Assembly: GCF_014197435.1 (NCBI RefSeq) | Contig: NZ_JACIFP010000001.1 | Coordinates: forward strand, 1,922,001 to 1,986,000 | DNA: 64,000 bases | Reading direction: 5' to 3' | Source: Gordonia humi | Lineage (GTDB): Bacteria > Actinomycetota > Actinomycetes > Mycobacteriales > Mycobacteriaceae | Shown here: positions 62,501 to 64,000 of the stretch, in pieces | How the letters are laid out: every line of letters starts with the position of its first letter | Position numbering within the stretch: the first letter of the stretch is position 1 | The notes under the pieces: model-generated | The model's database searches: none | The model's input: the letters and a program-made list of their open reading frames with translations, nothing else | What the model was told of the DNA's origin: nothing | Position numbers and translations under genes: made by a program

Positions 62501-62699
62501 GGCCACCGCGCAGCGGCTGGTGCAACGTCTGGCCGATGTCCTCGACCACGTGACGCGGGCGCCGGACGCACCGATCGCGCAGGCTCCGCTGCTCGACGCC
62601 GTCGAACGCGCCGCCGTCCTGGCGTGGTCGCGCGGTGAGGACAGACCGCCGTCGTCGACCACCTTGGCGGCCCTGGCCGCGCGAGCACAGCGACGATGA
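38589..62699 (+). CDS. Nonribosomal peptide synthetase 2: giant seven-A-domain subunit, A-T-(C-A-T)x5-E-C-A-T-C
   Basis: 8036 aa, about 0.83 MDa. Approximate coordinates: A-like fragment 38650-38940; A3 38960-40450, T3 Ser668; C4 40750, A4 42150, T4 Ser1733; C5 43940, A5 45370, T5 Ser2798; C6 47150, A6 48540, T6 Ser3858; C7 50330, A7 51710, T7 Ser4920; C8 53515, A8 54905, T8 Ser5979 (GGDS, the form before E domains); E 56700-58000 (HHLGVDG about 6156, YNYFG); C9 58085 (D-L type, HHLLVDG about 6646), A9 59500, T9 Ser7511; C10 61290-62590. Every C domain keeps HHxxxDG. Pocket codes by alignment to GrsA: A3 DVFSVAMVH, A4 DVWHFSLVD (Ser), A5 DALQFGLVY, A6 DAWEIGQNY, A7 DFWNVGMVH (Thr), A8 DAFIAGCVW, A9 DALFAGLIG; unlabelled ones are unassigned. 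It starts 2 bp after NRPS 1; an internal GTG at 38622 is an alternative start. Confidence 0.96.
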   Translation: MTETPRTGDLDVADATALSTIWGTTGSTLDIVAAAAAIAPSATAIDGASGSVTFADLNTRLSATAGVLAAQGLDTDGAVTAGVSAIVKTPDMSPVDAIVAAAGAVAALRAAAQAVIGSTDVGSLPGLFASAAHRFGDRVAVVDGEGTELTYAELADRSDAVARALVDRGVRPDTTVAMAVDRTVALPVAILGIMKAGGAYVPLDLAHPVERLAYVVENAGPVGLLVDESIGDVLDGLPLAAWHLDELIDRGRSSRTSLSAIDPASSAYVIYTSGSTGRPKGVQVEHRNVVALMKAAQIHYGFDENDVWSMFHSHAFDVSVFELWGPLLFGGRLVVVDRGVAREPGQLVALVAREGVTVFSQTPSAFYQFVEARERGHEPLAVRYVVLAGEAVSFEQMRRWYRSFPDDPAVVVNMYGITETTVHTTFRALDARLVESTDASDVGDGLPGLTVHVLDERLRHTSDGVPGEIYVSGRQVTRGYQNRSDLTATRFLADPFAADGTRMYRSGDMAIRRGDTVEYLGRSDGQVQLRGYRVEMGEVEAGLLRCDDVSGAAAQVMTGPTGDDLLVGYVVPTDPAAGPIDPADLRRRTGAHVPGYMVPDVIVELDRLPLTVNGKLDRRALPAPEFGTAEHVAPEGETETAIAAEFAAVLGVDDPSVTDSFFDLGGNSLAAARIVGRVGELLDVDLSVRDLFDAPTVRELAAAVAGRAPALPPITPVSPRPGEIPLSLAQQRMWFINRFESGRAEREGSAAAATYNIPAVLRMTGPLDADALRTALVDVVERYEVLRTRFPDTDGTPRQEIAAATEVAAGLDFAADWSSGVETAVTAGFDLATQWPIRARLIETGPDDHLFVLVVHHIAADGESLGPLVADLLAAFAARSAGQAPAFEPLPVQFADVALWQRDVLGAVDDPSSVLGGQLDYWRRQLAGTPDVLELPTDRPRPAAASYRGAELEFTIPERVASRVEAVATAHGATGFMVVHAAVAVLLARLSGGDDVAVSTPVAGRGQAVLDRQVGMFVNTLVLRTGIDPAMSFADLVDAVKDVDLDAFANLDVPFEAVVDAVDPVRSEAFAPLAQVMLSFDPAASLDVADRLTVGDVEISRLDSPSIPAQVDLTIVVSTAVSETGDWSGSVTYATDLFDAGSVRTLMDTLVSLLDALTVTPTAAVGDVGLLTQERLALVGGFARGPVVDVPATTLAAQVADAVVTHGDAPALVFEGRSVSFTEFGARVNTLARELIAAGVGPDTAVAVAVPRSIEMMVAVHAVVAAGGQYVPVDSDLPDDRIEYMLTTAGAAIVLVADREAVPAGDTRALVVDASTPVDGSVAPITDTVRLRPLAADDAAYTLFTSGSTGRPKGVTVSHRAVVNRLAWMDADHPISAADRVLQKTPITFDVSVWELFWPVIAGVPLVIAAPGRHGDAHYLADVIAAEEVSVLHFVPSMLSAFTDVLGARVADLSSVRTVFTSGEALTPAVADSLLARLPGIGLHNLYGPTEAAVDVTAHTVARGETVIPIGAPVANTSTVVLDARLRPVDVGVPGELYLGGVQLARGYASRSDLTAERFVADPFGDGARLYRTGDLVRWNRDGELEYLGRTDFQVKLRGQRLELGEVEAAIAGAPGVVHAAADVVEVVGGQQLVGYFAPASVSVDTVAAVVAERLPEYMRPTAWVPVEEMVLTVSGKVDRKALPSVDSVRGTVGEYVAPSGEIEQTIAAVFGDVLGSDRVGATDSFFAAGGNSLSAMRLVARLSDALGVEASIRDVFDAPTVRELAAAVADRARALPPVTRVEPRPDVLPLSYSQQRMWFINRVEPELATYNIPAIFALSGRVDIEALHAATVDVLVRHEVLRTVFPAIDGVPYQKILPVGEVGERLDWAVVDEAALAADLRRGFDVGVDLPLRARLTHTADGGATFALVAHHIAFDGQSFGPLAADLLAAYTARAQGAEQNSEPLAVQFADYALWQREVLGSPEDPDSVLGRQLAYWTDALAGVPDVLDLPADRPRPSVATHDGALVHFDVPATIGARVDEIAARRGVTRFMVLHAALAVLLARLSGTDDVAVGTPIGGRGSGGVDALVGMFVNTLVLRTGIDPARSFAEVLADVREADLDAFGHADVPFESVVDAVDPIRSEAFSPLVQVILSVDPLGTGSGASGPNALGTGLDTVSAEGMTVTPVDVAEAPAQVDLNLTIATSAATDWSAIWTYATDLFDEATIVAFGDRFVRLLDGLLADIDRPVGDVPLLTAAEETAVLAVSSGPDAHPSDDTIAGLVAARAVDSADVPALVFGGRSMTYAEFGLRVADLARTLIAAGIGPTTAVGIVADRGAAFVIAAHAVMAAGAQYVPIDPGTPLDRVQYMVSTAGVGPVIVDAEAERPSVVTDLGVETVIAVDAAAEPPVDARLLDPAERLAPLRPGDAAYTIFTSGSTGTPKGVTIPHSAVVNFVAWFDTLIPDGRQRLLYKTPHTFDASILELFWPLATGHTMVIADADGHRDPHYLADLMAAEKVTVAQFVPSLLSAFLEVVDPVHLPDLAVLFSGGEALPPAVWHRFTAAVPQAPVVNLFGPTEAAVYTMASVLDAVTDVVPIGRPMPRTSAIILDSRLHPVPDGVAGELYLGGVQSARGYASRPDLTAERFVADPFAGTGSRMYRTGDLVRRRADGKLEYLGRTDFQVKLRGQRMELGEVESAIADAPGVVHAAARVVAGPAGDRLVGYLAPATVDLAAVRVAVADRLAEYMRPTAWVLLDEMPLNSSGKVDRRGLPDPEFAETDEYIAPATDDEAVVAAVFAGLLDLDRVSATTGFFDLGGNSLAAMRLAARVGEALGVDVSVRDVFDAPSVRELAAVVAGRSPALPPITAADPRPDRVPLSFAQARMWFINRLDAASAAYNIPAVLRLTGPVDVEALRCAVADVVIRHEVLRTVFVDDDGVPYQRIDPAEQVAQTLDFEVIASPDERDAEALLETTIATGFDLATRWPIRARLIAVAPDEYVFAIVVHHIAADGESMGPLIGDLVTAYLARTSGRAPDFAPLPVQFADVAIWQHSALGSTDDADSPVARQLDFWRDELAGVPDVISLPTDRRRPVTSSGRAATVTTTVAPEIVARIGDVATGHAATPFMVLHAGLAALLARLSGGDDITVATPVAGRGLESVDSLVGMFVNTLILRSAVHTGMSFDDLVGRVRAGDLAAFAAGDVPFETVVDAVDPVRSEAFAPLAQVMLSFDPGRSASGFTVPAGDVIVESIDPPVQETAMDLEFIVVPDDEGGWSVSVVYSTDLFDRSRAETIAAGLITALDRLTATPQAPVGQFSLLSAVARDELLAAGVGPALDVPDETVADYLARGAREHADAVAITFGDRAVTYREWFARVTDLAHTLIGAGVGPDRSVGVCIDRSVETVVAIHAIVVAGGHYVPIDVDAPADRVDYLTATANAALVLIGPGAVPAGVVAAGARTLTVDTSGPVPAPTPIDDAARRGPLRTDAAVYTLFTSGSTGRPKGVTVTHRAFRSHLEKTAALYDELQVRTALFKTTYTFDASVWELFWSFGVGGRLVIARPGGHRDIGYLLDLIAAERVEATEMVPAVLAAVADQGPTVVRDRCASLRLLITGGEALTPSLAGQITDLLPSVAFYNQYGPTEATNYVVDHRVLDGTPPPIGRPIENTVVRVLDDRLGVVPTGVVGELYLGGVQLARGYTSRPDLTAERFVADPCGEPGARLYRTGDLVRWNDDGSLDYLGRSDFQVKLSGQRLELGEVETAIAAADGVAEAAAAVIDTPAGAHLVGYVAPATVDTDAVAAVLAERLPAFMCPTAWVALDVLPLTGAGKVDRRALPVPEFSEEQFVEPDTDDERTVAAAFAEVLGLERMSATASFFDVGGNSLSAMRAVARVAEAVGVDVSIRDVFDEPTVRGLAARLAGRGAALPPVAPADPRPERIPLSLQQARMWFLNRLDEQSPAYNIPSVLKIKGSLDVEALQAALYDVVSRHEVLRTTFPDESGVPHQRVHTIDEIAHRLDFRETTLDELFESVITGFSLAAQWPIRIRLHTAAPGEHVIAIVMHHIASDGESVAPFVTDLIAAYTARVAGQVAPLPPLPVQFADYAIWQHDVFGSVDDPSSILSDQLGYWKTQLAGLPDVLDLPTDRPRPLIASGRGVRVPFTIPGTIAARVRAIAAEHDVTEFMVVHAALAVTAARLSATGDIAVGTPVSGRGHQTLDPVVGMFVNTLVLRLRVSSSMSLSELLEDTRRTDVDAFANADVPFEAVVEAVDPVRSQAFAPLAQLMFVSESTTTDVCVDPASTGGVSFEPVASAEVPAQRDLTVNVAFGDGDWSCSVVAAADLYDAASVETFAARLVRVLDGLTADPRSAVGDVDLSAPTDRALLESLPAPVVETANAGRTLVDLFEDTVADHSARTAVTARGRSLSYADLAARVDGIACVLVDRGVGPGDLVGIATARSTDLTAAILAVLKTGAAYLPLDLGNPVQRLAFIVGDADVAAVLTDAESGSHQLFAHLPLHTAVIDVDTISDSAGDVVRVQTPADAPAYVIYTSGSTGRPKGVQVTHRDVVTLLDTASGDFEFAPTDVWTMFHSYAFDFSVWELWGPLSTGARLVIVDRDLARDPAAFAALLVAEGVTVLNQTPSAFYQLVDARRRDRRATALRYVVFGGEALNFDQVRRWFAENPAEDACLVNMYGITETTVHVSFREIARDADGESAASFIGRPLSSLAIHILDDRLRPVPDGVPGEMYVAGGQLASGYLSRPGLTSTRFVANPFDAAGSRLYRTGDLARRIGTDIEYLGRGDAQVQLRGFRIEFGEIEDALTRACPRASAAAVRVVVDEARGEQLVGYLVVDSAAELDVAAIRAATGLLVPGYMVPDTIVAVGALPLTANGKLDRDALPVPEPAAGHGEYVAPESPIEEAIASVYAGVLGVDRVGVTDEFFDLGGNSLSAARLAALVSEAIDRAVSVRDVFDAPTVRDLAATVGDRSAALPPVTRIDPRPVPIPTSRAQRRMWFLNQFDPASGAYNIPTALTLTGDVDEDLLADAARDVVARHEVLRTIYPSVDALPVQEILPAAAARAMLDWSVVPTLDALVASTTAGFDVAKQLPIRGRVHRDDTGLHLAVTVHHIAMDGESVEVLLRDLLAAYAARRGTAPASTAPPVQYADYAIWQQQIIGDAADPGSVAHSQLDYWRDALAGLPAVTDLPSDRPRPAQPTATGGLIRVDLDETIAAGVDDLARRHGMSAFMVTHTAFAATVARLAATSDVVVATPVAGRVGPEVDDLIGMFVNTLLLRTPVPSSRRAADLLDDVRAADLDAFANDQVQFDDLIDEFAPDRPTSYQPLAQISFTYTDGTVGQEAFEAAGVQARALTSDEVEAKFDLTTVVSAATAAAPMSVEFIYAADLFDESTVQRFAAVYRRVLTAMIDDETVVVGDIDIVEHGETGSASRVARTPSALVGTGGTVEEGTMIDLLAQRDLDLDHPALICDGDELDYAEFEERTNAIARALLARGVTPEDVVAVGMERSIGSVLATWGVIKSGAAYVPIDPAYPDDRIAYMVDDSAVSLGITAPSVRDRFGRSRCEWIELDELEAEAESGDDIADDERNGSVRLSNLAYLIYTSGSTGRPKAVGVSHTGLADFVSSLAKITAGPPEDEPDTRILHVASPSFDASMFEMAWAIPAGHTLVIAPHTDFAGDALATVLERDEVTDMIITPSVLATVDPDRAEFVRNLATGGEACPPELVERWSQRGRRIFNCYGPTEATVWATRSRLQAGKPVTIGKGVDGFTTRVLDARLHEVPTGVVGELYLSTEGLARGYLGRPDLTATAFVADPHGEPGARMYATGDLVRIGKSGNLEFAGRADHQVKINGQRVELGEIEAVLDDQPGVAQSVVVGVDSTRGNRKHTEVVAYLVAKPGESVDSEAVLADAAQRLAAHMVPSQAIVIDEIPLTPAGKLDRTALPTPHEPTESEYVAPETTEEQTLARIVAGLLGEERVSVTESFFALGGDSIMSIQLSSAAKAAGLHLSPREIFELKTVRAMVDAAGTGEAPDLLAELPGGGDGEMPLPPIVSWMIEHSRHPSDYADFSQPLVFAVPREATVADLQAVIDAVAANHPMLRARLARSLTAGVGTVAPVTEIVTSGDLDDEVIVDAHRRLLSDLDPEAGSLVGAAVVTGTDRRRLILAIHHLGVDGVSWPILVEDLLTAWSQHRAGKPIALRPEETSARRIAHLLADQVEERAAERRYWLAQAPERPTSFGPETQRADRRWRDQRTLRVAVPADVTDAVLTAVPAAFGGTVDDVLLGALARAVRAWQRTEDIDDDGPITAATETHGRDEALAGVDRIDLARTVGWFTAITPIAVDASTDLVHAIKSAKDARAARPAGGVGFGVLRYGGDAELAARPLPTIMYNYFGAGSAPADLGHADEFLPAADAPFLPPTVSGAMAAPSLFGLNVAVDADRRFTVDVTYAADVLDERAASYIVAAWQAELAAAAELVAGDAEIGLSTADVPGTALTQADLDHLAQEHPGSDVWPMTPLQHGLFVEADLAGSVADGSGLDVYVTQTRLSLGGDVDADRLRTAFDELVAAHRVLRSGFVRVPSGAVVTIVPATSTVPFRTVDLRAGGGTVDDVLAAESAEPFDMARPPLIRAVLVRHGDGVGSGANGPRQPRTDLIITNHHLLVDGWSSPLVLADLVSLYTTGATFTGSLPGAGAGRDFADHARAVAAVDTQAGLAAWRQVLAPVTEPTFVAPGHQPSADAPPRDHLFEIDRDVVAGLEVLARSQSVTMATLVQFAWAVLLSRLTGVRTVSFAETVSGRSPDIEGVESMIGMFINTIPAVVDVDPAASVADVLAAVQRDKIAVLDYQQLGLPSLIAQTGLPALFDTLAVYESYPVDIDAVTDVDASVAGGLQVTDAATADATHYPLNLSASQEGEVLSAKLKYLPTAFTPEQVAVFADVLTQILRVVAADPTTACADLPLLTDEAAAELTPVSGGEPHEPQLLPDLFADAVRRAPERVAVVDGDGRALTYAELDERSNRLARWLIGRGVGPERPVALAIARSVDLLTAIWAVAKTGGAYVPVDPDYPADRVAAMVEDSGAVLGLAVAASGELPARGFEWIALDEPSVADEVAAQSDASVTAADRLGVIGASNLAYVIYTSGSTGRPKGVAVTHSGLANFAREETRRLDAPDGAVVLGFASPSFDASVLEYLLATVTAGTLAYRPSDAVGGPTLERFVASVGATHTFLTPSVLATIDPAAVPSLTSIAAGGEAVPQQVVDRWAGVTGLRNLYGPTETTIGITISVPMSVGEPVRLGGPIGGVDLMVLDERLRPTPIGMPGELYVAGGALSRGYLDRPGLTAERFTANPHASAGERMYRTGDVVAWTPDGRGGLTLEYTGRSDDQVKLRGLRIELGEIEAVLAEHDAVASAVVVGDGGSVATSLAAYVVPSRGEVDVTVLKAFAGRRLPAYMVPSSITVLDELPLTPVGKLDKRALPAPPDPGVDGVFTAPADGAERIVADVVAAVLDLDPAQVSATANFFDLGGDSLSAARLAARLSDQTGTAFSVRDVFDADSVAALARRATDATVPDALPPVTATTPRPETIPLSFAQQRMWFINRLDPEAATYNIPIAVRLDGLLDIDALHTAVRDVVTRHEILRTTFPDVDGEPSQLVHAAGSPVAEPDWAVVVDEADLLAASSAGFDVAVAPPLRVRVLRRSEDEHVLVAIAHHIVADGESMRPLIGDIVAAYLSRLSGAAPTFAPLEVQFADYALWQRSVLGDLRDPTSVVGRQLDYWAERLAGAPDVLDLPMDRPRPTVATHTGATVSVTVDGSLGDRIDVVARERGVTPFMVVHAALAALLSRLSASDDVTVATPIAGRGQAAIEPLVGMFVNTLVLRTPVSPRTTFVDLLDVVRDADLEAFAHADVPFEAIVERVQPVRSQAFSPLAQVMVTVVDAAAVGDASADAGSLTLTSLEPLVTPAQYDLSITVVPHASQIRAIYATDLFDEATAQRLVQRLADVLDHVTRAPDAPIAQAPLLDAVERAAVLAWSRGEDRPPSSTTLAALAARAQRR
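38650..38940 (+). other. Degenerate A-domain N-terminal fragment at the N-terminus of NRPS 2
   Basis: About 95 residues before the true A3 domain resemble an A-domain start (AAAIAPSATAIDGASGSVTF) and align with the tail of NRPS 1 (both P-x-A-x-AID then G-x-VTFA). The rest is an Ala/Val-rich helix. Complete A3 motifs begin only afterwards, so this is extra sequence, not part of the catalytic domain. Confidence 0.6.
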
Positions 62700-64000
62700 C
62701 CATCCCGACCCCCGAAGAGGAGAAGCTGAACGTGTCGAGCGAGCAGACGTCACCCGTCGCGACGGAGCCGGTCGCCCTGGTCTTCGGGGGCCGGCGGGTG
62801 CCGCGCGCGGAGTTCGAGGCGCGCGTGGCCGGTCTGCGTCGCGAGTTGATCGCGGCCGGCGTCGGACCGGAGACGGCGGTCGGCGTCCAACTCGAACGAT
62901 CGGTGGAACTGCTCGTCGCCATCCATGCGGTGATCGCGGCGGGCGGGCACTACGTCCCGTTGGACGCGAGCCTGCCCGACGAGCGGTCCCGCTACATGGT
63001 CGCGACAGCGGGTGCCCGGATCGTGCTGGTTCCGGAAGCGGACGTCGACGCCGCCGCCGAGCGATACCGGGGGCTGGCCGACGTCCGAATCGTCGACTGC
63101 TCGGTCGCCGTCGTTCCCGCTGTCGAAGCATCCCTGCACGAGGTGACGCCGGTGACCGGCGGTACCGCGGCCTACACCCTGTTCACCTCCGGATCGACGG
63201 GGCGACCCAAAGGCGTCACCGTCTCCCACGAAGCGATCGCGAACCGCCTCGAATGGATGCACGAGTGGTACGGGCTCGGAGCCGACGACGTCTTCGTGCA
63301 GAAGACGCCGATCACTTTCGACGTGTCCGTCTGGGAACTGCTTCTCCCGATCGCGCTCGGCGCCACCCTGGTGATCGCCGAACCCGGCCGCCACGGCGAC
63401 CCCGAGTACATGGCGGATCTGATCGAGACGGAGGCGGTCACGGTCGTCCACTTCGTGCCGTCGATGCTGTCGGCGTTCACCGACGTTCTCGGCGACCGGC
63501 TCGCCGCGCTCACCGGCCTGCGTGTCCTGTTCACCTCCGGTGAGGCGCTCACCGCGGCGGTCGCTCGCCCGGTCCTGACCGCGCTGCCGGGGCTGGCACT
63601 GCACAACCTGTACGGCCCCACCGAGGCAGCCGTCGACGTGACCGCCCAGCCCGTACGGACCGTCGATACGGGCATTCCGATCGGTGTGCCGGTCCCGGCC
63701 ACCACCACCTACGTGCTCGATCCGGCGCTCGAACTCGTCCCCGCGGGCGTCCCCGGCGAACTGTATCTCGGCGGCGTCCAGCTGGCCCGCGGCTACGCCT
63801 CCCGCAGCGATCTGACCGCCGAACGCTTCGTCGCCGACCCGTTCGGCGGGCCGGGGGACCGGCTGTACCGGACCGGCGACCTCGTCCGCTGGAACGCCGA
63901 CGGCGCCATCGACTACCTCGGTCGCACCGACTTCCAGGTGAAGCTCCGTGGTCAACGCCTCGAACTCGGCGAGGTCGAGGCCGCGATCGCCGCCGCCCCC
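62696..64000 (+). CDS. Nonribosomal peptide synthetase 3, N-terminal part: A domain (Ser code), cut by window edge
   Basis: 435 codons are present and the frame is open at the edge. Two starts are possible: ATG at 62696, overlapping the NRPS 2 stop (ATGA) like other genes in this operon, or GTG at 62732, preceded by GAGGAG. The protein begins with about 15-30 charged residues (TIPTPEEEKLN...) and then enters an adenylation domain: TLFTSGSTGRPKGV, FDVSVWELL, NLYGPTEAAVDV, YRTGDLVRWN and KLRGQRLELGEVE are all in view. The pocket reads DVWHFSLVD, predicting serine as residue 10 of the product. It is closely similar to A4 of NRPS 2 (both GVQLARGYASRSDLTAERF). Its carrier protein, later modules and any release domain lie outside the window. 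Confidence 0.94.
   Translation, partial: MTIPTPEEEKLNVSSEQTSPVATEPVALVFGGRRVPRAEFEARVAGLRRELIAAGVGPETAVGVQLERSVELLVAIHAVIAAGGHYVPLDASLPDERSRYMVATAGARIVLVPEADVDAAAERYRGLADVRIVDCSVAVVPAVEASLHEVTPVTGGTAAYTLFTSGSTGRPKGVTVSHEAIANRLEWMHEWYGLGADDVFVQKTPITFDVSVWELLLPIALGATLVIAEPGRHGDPEYMADLIETEAVTVVHFVPSMLSAFTDVLGDRLAALTGLRVLFTSGEALTAAVARPVLTALPGLALHNLYGPTEAAVDVTAQPVRTVDTGIPIGVPVPATTTYVLDPALELVPAGVPGELYLGGVQLARGYASRSDLTAERFVADPFGGPGDRLYRTGDLVRWNADGAIDYLGRTDFQVKLRGQRLELGEVEAAIAAAP

Noticed and set aside
38589..62699. Regularly spaced similar segments, considered as a repeat array or CRISPR
   Set aside because: The spacing of about 3.2 kb and the content are NRPS modules; no short repeat-spacer pattern exists anywhere in the window.
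62640..62760. Possible frameshift error joining NRPS 2 and NRPS 3
   Set aside because: The second gene has its own start overlapping the stop, an internal ribosome site and about 20 residues with no counterpart in internal linkers, so two genes is the better reading.

Overview
This window is GC-rich actinobacterial DNA. Several independent signals place it in the Mycobacteriales (Corynebacteriales): a type VII secretion ATPase (EccA), a complete mycofactocin gene set, a KstR-type steroid operator in front of kshB, and an S10 ribosomal operon lying downstream of the mycofactocin genes as in Mycobacterium tuberculosis. Gordonia or a close relative is my guess for the genus; the window does not prove it.

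Layout, left to right. (1) 1-5372: the first codons of a FdxA-type ferredoxin and a DUF2249-cupin gene (minus strand, translationally coupled); sulfate activation genes cysD-cysNC (plus strand); and an eccA without other ESX genes. (2) 5469-17849: kshB (3-ketosteroid 9-alpha-hydroxylase reductase) and mftR on the minus strand, then mftA-B-C-D, a mycofactocin-type SDR, a four-gene insertion (NTF2-like, SDR, TetR regulator, alpha-methylacyl-CoA racemase), then mftE-F-G. Two KstR-like operators link this block to sterol catabolism. (3) 17902-21395: a VKOR/DsbA-type disulfide pair, a DUF4442 hotdog protein, a methyltransferase and a flavodoxin-fold FMN reductase. (4) 21542-27184: an S10 ribosomal operon (rpsJ, rplC, rplD, rplW, rplB, rpsS, rplV, rpsC, rplP, rpmC, rpsQ) with a recognisable promoter, a roughly 300-nt leader and a strong terminator. 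(5) 27200-64000: a comparatively AT-rich, probably regulatory stretch, a three-gene DrrABC-like ABC exporter, and three nonribosomal peptide synthetase (NRPS) genes, the last cut by the window edge. These genes overlap or abut and read as one transcription unit.

The NRPS assembly line is the most striking content. Domain order is C-A-T-C-A-T-C (2633 aa) // A-T-(C-A-T)x5-E-C-A-T-C (8036 aa) // A-... (partial). Reading the ten substrate-pocket positions by alignment with the GrsA phenylalanine domain gives a serine code in A1, A4 and A10 and a threonine code in A7; the other six codes I cannot assign. The first condensation domain resembles that of the enterobactin synthetase EntF, so the product probably starts with an acyl- or aryl-serine: a siderophore or lipopeptide of at least ten residues with one epimerised residue (position 8), exported by the adjacent transporter. 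No MbtH, thioesterase, aryl-acid or hydroxamate genes are in view. Both protein junctions split a module between C and A. At the first, the two protein ends carry related degenerate A-domain N-terminal fragments; the second looks like a recent gene fission.

Most long reading frames opposite or inside the genes are codon-bias shadows and are omitted. I see no rRNA, tRNA, CRISPR array or insertion sequence.
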